A stretch of DNA of 64,000 bases from Macrocybe gigantea (lineage: Eukaryota > Basidiomycota > Agaricomycetes > Agaricales > Callistosporiaceae), in NCBI GenBank assembly GCA_011319805.1, contig SJRY01000062.1:186001-250000 (forward strand), read 5' to 3'. The notes beneath the pieces were generated by a model, which was not told where the DNA came from, made no database searches, and saw only the letters and a list, made by a program, of their open reading frames with translations. This document shows, piece after piece, positions 60,417 to 64,000 of this stretch; positions within the stretch are counted from its first letter, which is position 1; each line of letters starts with the position of its first letter. The position numbers and the translations under genes were made by a program.

Positions 60417-63400
60417 TCATTGGCTGCAAATTTCTACTAAAAGGGCTCCAAGTTGTGAAGCTGAAAGAATCTGTACTTCGTGACCACCTTCGCTACCATC
60501 TGCTGAGCCGGAGTACCCGGCGCTGATAGCCATATCAAGAGCAACTTCCCTGAAGGTTCCATATTCATCCGCTATTCTTTCCCTCACATGGTCTAGCAAT
60601 ATTCCCGCTGTACGATCATCCTCGAGATACAGTTTCAGCCGGCCCACATTGGCCCTCAGCTGTGTCTCGCAGGCACGTCTGAATTCTTCGTTCAAGCTTT
60701 GGATATAAGAGGGCTTTGTCCATTGCTTCTCGGTTTGGCTCTCCGTGTCTTGACCGCGTGAAGGGTCTCGCATCAACATTGGTTGGGACGCGGATGCAGG
60801 TAATGATGAGTCGCGAACAGCTTCTAACCAAGTTCGAAGCGGCTGACAGATAGGATCGACGCTTTGAGAGATGACCTCTTCGCAAGCCCGCCGCAAATCG
60901 AGATCGATATCCTACAAAAATGCTTTTGAGAAGGGGCCGTTCTTGTACGAAATATAATGCAACTGACATGTCGCGCCTCGCGGATGCTGTCTTCTGTTCT
61001 TTGCATTCCTAAGGAAGCAAACAGTGCATCAGGAAACAGTGCTGTCGTCCTGCTCAGCATTGTAGCCAACGCATCTGTAAGACTCATGAATGATGACAGT
61101 AGACACAGATGAGAGCACGCTTCCATACCTGTTACGCTGGCGTTATCGATACCGACGCCTCTCGGTCCACCAGAACTGTCGCCTGCTTTCTGGCCGAGCT
61201 CTAATTTTCTGGTCATTTCCTTCAGGATCAATAAGTGTCTGACAAGAAACAACTGCGCGTCCAATGAGGCACTGGGAGACGGCGTAGATTTTGCCTTGAT
61301 CATATCCGAGGCCGCTACGAGAGATTGCCGACAAAAGACTACCGCTTCTTGTGCGATGTCCTCAAAAATGACCGGCTGCAAATGCCCGGGAAAGGGCGGG
61401 TTGAGATCGGCCGTTATAGGCCAGCTTCGTTTAACGCACCTTCACAAAATCGCGCAACTGTGAAAGGACCCAAACAGTTTTTCGCAGCGTCGGATACCAA
61501 GTTCCTTGCTTGTCCATAGAAGACAATTTGAACAACTCGCTGACGCTCTCCTTCTCTCTAATCTCCAAGCCATTTGAAGGCTTTGCTGCAGCTATAATGA
61601 CGGTTCAATGAGTGTTCCGTCAGAGGTAGGACGGTGCTCACCGACTAGGATGTCCGGATATGAGAGATCCTCTGGTTTAGGAACGTAATACCTCACGTCA
61701 GATTGCACTGTCGACTGGGCTTTAAAAAAGAGCCGCGTCTGCGCATCCTGAAGCACCGCTTGCAGGAGATGGCTTATATGCAACCTGCCGAGCCCTTTCC
61801 GATGCTGCTTTCCAGAGAAGTCGAGCACCAGCTCGTCGGCTTCGTCCTCGTCCTCGTCCTCGTCTGGTAAAGCAGGAACATCCAGGACCATCAAGGCTTG
61901 CAAAACTGTGCAGACTTCGCAAAGGGCGGTGAGGCGGGGCTCATGTAGGATCTGTGGTCGCAGATCGTCGTAGAGGTAGTCACAGAGGTTTTCAAGATAT
62001 TGGCTAGACGAAATATCCATAAGACGTCGTTAGTGATAGGTAAAAGTGTTTAGCGCACTAGAGCTGATCTTCTCCCGTTGAAAAGAATTCGCGATATAGT
62101 TCGAATTCGTCCGTGCATAGCTGCTTGAGGTAGCTGCAACCTGCTCTAGTCTGCGTAATGAATGAAGCAAGCTTGCGTAAGAACTGAGTGGATTAAATGC
62201 TGAATAGATTCACCAATTCCACCAATTCCGTTTTTGCTGGGTCAAGTCCGCGTATTTCCTCCGCGAGTCGATTCACCAACAGGGACTTTCGTGTCGAGAA
62301 ATAGGCCGAATGACATTCCAACAATAAAGCTGATAGTTCTTGAGGATGTACTATGGCTCTCCGTTCCAGCTCACCAAGGAGAGGAGCAAGCTGCGCAGAA
62401 ACAGTCCGAAAGCGTGTGTAAAGAAGGTGCATTTGAGCTGTGGGCGAGACATCCTTGAAGGGAGAATTCAACAACAATAGAATAGGATGGGCCACGATCT
62501 CTGTACCTTTTCTGATAATCTCTTCGCTACATCAACAGAGAGAGCGCGAAGCGATCCAACGAAAAACATCTTGATCAACGTCATTGCCCGCGTAAGGCAT
62601 TGCTGGTATCTGAACAGGTAGATTTCCGCTTCCTTGAAGTGACGCTATGCGTTGCATGACCTTGGTTAGGGCGAGAGGCACCATCGACAGACAAATTTTC
62701 ACATACGTGAGCTTTGAGATAGTCGATACAGACGTCGACGCGCTCGACCATATACAAGAAATCAGTTTGAAGAACCAGAGATTCACCGGGATGATTGAGC
62801 ATCCTCGTCGCGTGTTCCAGCTCTTGGAAGAAGTCCAGTCGTACTTCAATCTCGTCCGTCAGTTCTAGCAGGTCATCCTAGGATCGGCACGATGTCAAAA
62901 AGCAGATATCAGTGTAGGAGTCTGGATGTCGCACCCTCTCCTGCAGCAGTTTCTCACAAGCTTCTTTGAGACTCTTCCCGCTCTCCTCGACGCTCATCCA
63001 TGCCATTGTCATGTCGTCCACCTCCTTCTCGACCTCCTCGATCCTATTAAGCACCGTCTGACACGCATCCAGCCGCTCCTGGACATTCGCCGCGTGCGCG
63101 CGAAAGTGGGATTCCTGCGCGTGCGCAACAGAGCGGTCTATGAGAGTAAACCAGTCGTAGAACTGCTGGGGTGTCTGAATGGGCATGAGCGGATGCAACT
63201 CGTGGGTCGACGTAGGCGCTCCCTTTTCCTTTTGGTCCGCTGGCGGTTGTGGTGTCGAAGTGCGCGCCCGAGGTGTCCCCGGACGAGAGGAACCGGTGGC
63301 AGGTCGATGCTGGAGAGGTGTCCCAGTCCTCGTCGACGATCCTGCGCCTCCACCTTCTGCATGCGAAATAAACTTTTCTTTCGGCGAAACATGGCAAATT

Positions 63401-63656
63401 CGCAATGAAAAGAGTGTGGGTGAGCAATGAAAACGTCAGTGATGTTGTTTTCGTATGCTGCGCTCGAATACGAAACCTTGACCGGAAGAGGCGGAACCTC
63501 ACAGGCAGACTTGATCAAGTTGACGCTGCGTAGCTCCAAGTCCGACAAAGGCGCTTTAGACTCCCATTCTTCCACAGACACGGTCACAGATCTTGGGGAC
63601 TGAGTTATCGTAGGATACGACAGCGTCCCCGTTTCTTGTCGGCGGCCCGACGCCAT
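60417..63656 (-). CDS. COG3: Conserved oligomeric Golgi complex subunit 3
   Basis: Lobe-A COG tether subunit (Sec34) for retrograde traffic within the Golgi. ATG 63656 gives MASGRRQETGTLSYPTITQS. The Sec34 core starts QQFYDWFTLIDRSVAHAQES then HFRAHAANVQERLDACQTVL, EVDDMTMAWMSVEESGKSLK, EACEKLLQERDDLLELTDEI and EVRLDFFQELEHATRMLNHP. Further parts are SYLKQLCTDEFELYREFFST and ALCEVCTVLQALMVLDVPAL, followed by an acidic run (DEDEDEDEAD). The end reads LSASQLGALLVEICSQ with TGA at 60417. About fourteen short introns. It is divergent from the partial gene at 63799. Confidence 0.87.
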
Positions 63657-63798
63657 ATTCAAATGTCGAGTTAACGCAGAGACACGGTGAGAAACAGGTT
63701 CAAAGTGTCAGTGATCTTTTGTTCAACTTATTTACTATCGATGTTTAGGCGTCCGCTACAGCGATAGTGGCTTAAAGCTATAACGATGGCCAGCAACA

Positions 63799-64000
63799 AT
63801 GTCAGATGATCGTTCTGAACCTTCTCTCCTGCTGTCTCTGACTCCATCGAAACCCCCCTTCGAGGAAATCGGGGCAGGTATGGATCTCACAGAACGCCTC
63901 AAAAACAAGAACAACAAGACGAGGAATGTTTGTCTGCGTCCAGCATGTCACAGTTCAGCTGACTCTCTTTCTTCCAAAAACCTGCAAATCAGCTGTGAAC
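63799..64000 (+). CDS. Start of an unrecognised gene, cut by the window end
   Basis: ATG 63799 begins MSDDRSEPSLLLSLTPSKPP then FEEIGAGMDLTERLKNKNNK, open to about 63910 and possibly beyond; an intron may start there. The protein is not identifiable from this piece. The gene shares a 142-bp divergent promoter with COG3. Confidence 0.5.
   Translation, partial: MSDDRSEPSLLLSLTPSKPPFEEIGAGMDLTERLKNKNNKTRNVCLRPACHSSADSLSSKNLQISCE

Overview
The window looks like nuclear DNA of a filamentous basidiomycete, most likely an agaricomycete mushroom. Nearly every gene is cut by many introns of about 50-65 bp with GT...AG ends and CTNA-type branch sites. Genes lie very close together on both strands. The gene set is fungal: Dbf2/Sid2 kinase, Nic96, Spc25, a Ctr copper transporter, a GH44 endoglucanase. 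A 39-residue CaaX-box mating-pheromone precursor at 57259-57378 is typical of basidiomycetes. Product calls rest on reading reconstructed exons, not on searches. Exon joins were checked by reading frame and conserved motifs where stated.

Layout. 1-690 is an AT-rich tail. 0.7-18 kb holds GH44 cellulase (-), Naa38 (-), DPM1 (+), an F-box protein (+), an SMN homologue (+), Nic96/Nup93 (-), Spc25 (-), a Dbf2-type kinase (+), an unrecognised gene (-) and RNA polymerase I subunit RPA12 (+). 18-29 kb holds the OST5/TMEM258 and YOP1 divergent pair, two tandem UNC93-like MFS genes (-) and an Age2-type ArfGAP (+). 28-44 kb holds leukotriene-A4-hydrolase-like aminopeptidase (-), a large Q/S/A-rich protein with a PP1-docking-like motif (-), a secreted double-psi beta-barrel protein (-), a DAO-type FAD oxidoreductase (-), meiotic MSH4 (-) and mitochondrial bL33m (-). 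44-57 kb is looser: an orphan promoter with repeated E-box elements, a two-repeat cysteine-rich secreted protein (+), a Ctr copper transporter (-), VPS35 (-), tRNA-Val(CAC) (+) and a carboxylesterase with two apparent frameshifts (+). 57-64 kb holds the pheromone precursor (+), GET2 (+), a mitochondrial ribosomal protein (-), COG3 (-) and the start of one more gene (+).

Functional themes are housekeeping: ER membrane and glycosylation (DPM1, OST5, YOP1, GET2), vesicle traffic (Age2, VPS35, COG3), chromosome segregation and mitotic exit (Spc25, Dbf2), mitochondrial translation and meiosis (MSH4). Secreted or accessory genes (GH44, double-psi barrel, cysteine-rich protein, carboxylesterase) lie between them. 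Several small genes (pheromone, bL33m, OST5, RPA12 first exon, cysteine-rich protein) can be missed by simple ORF calling because they are short or split. No CRISPR, rRNA or complete transposon was seen.
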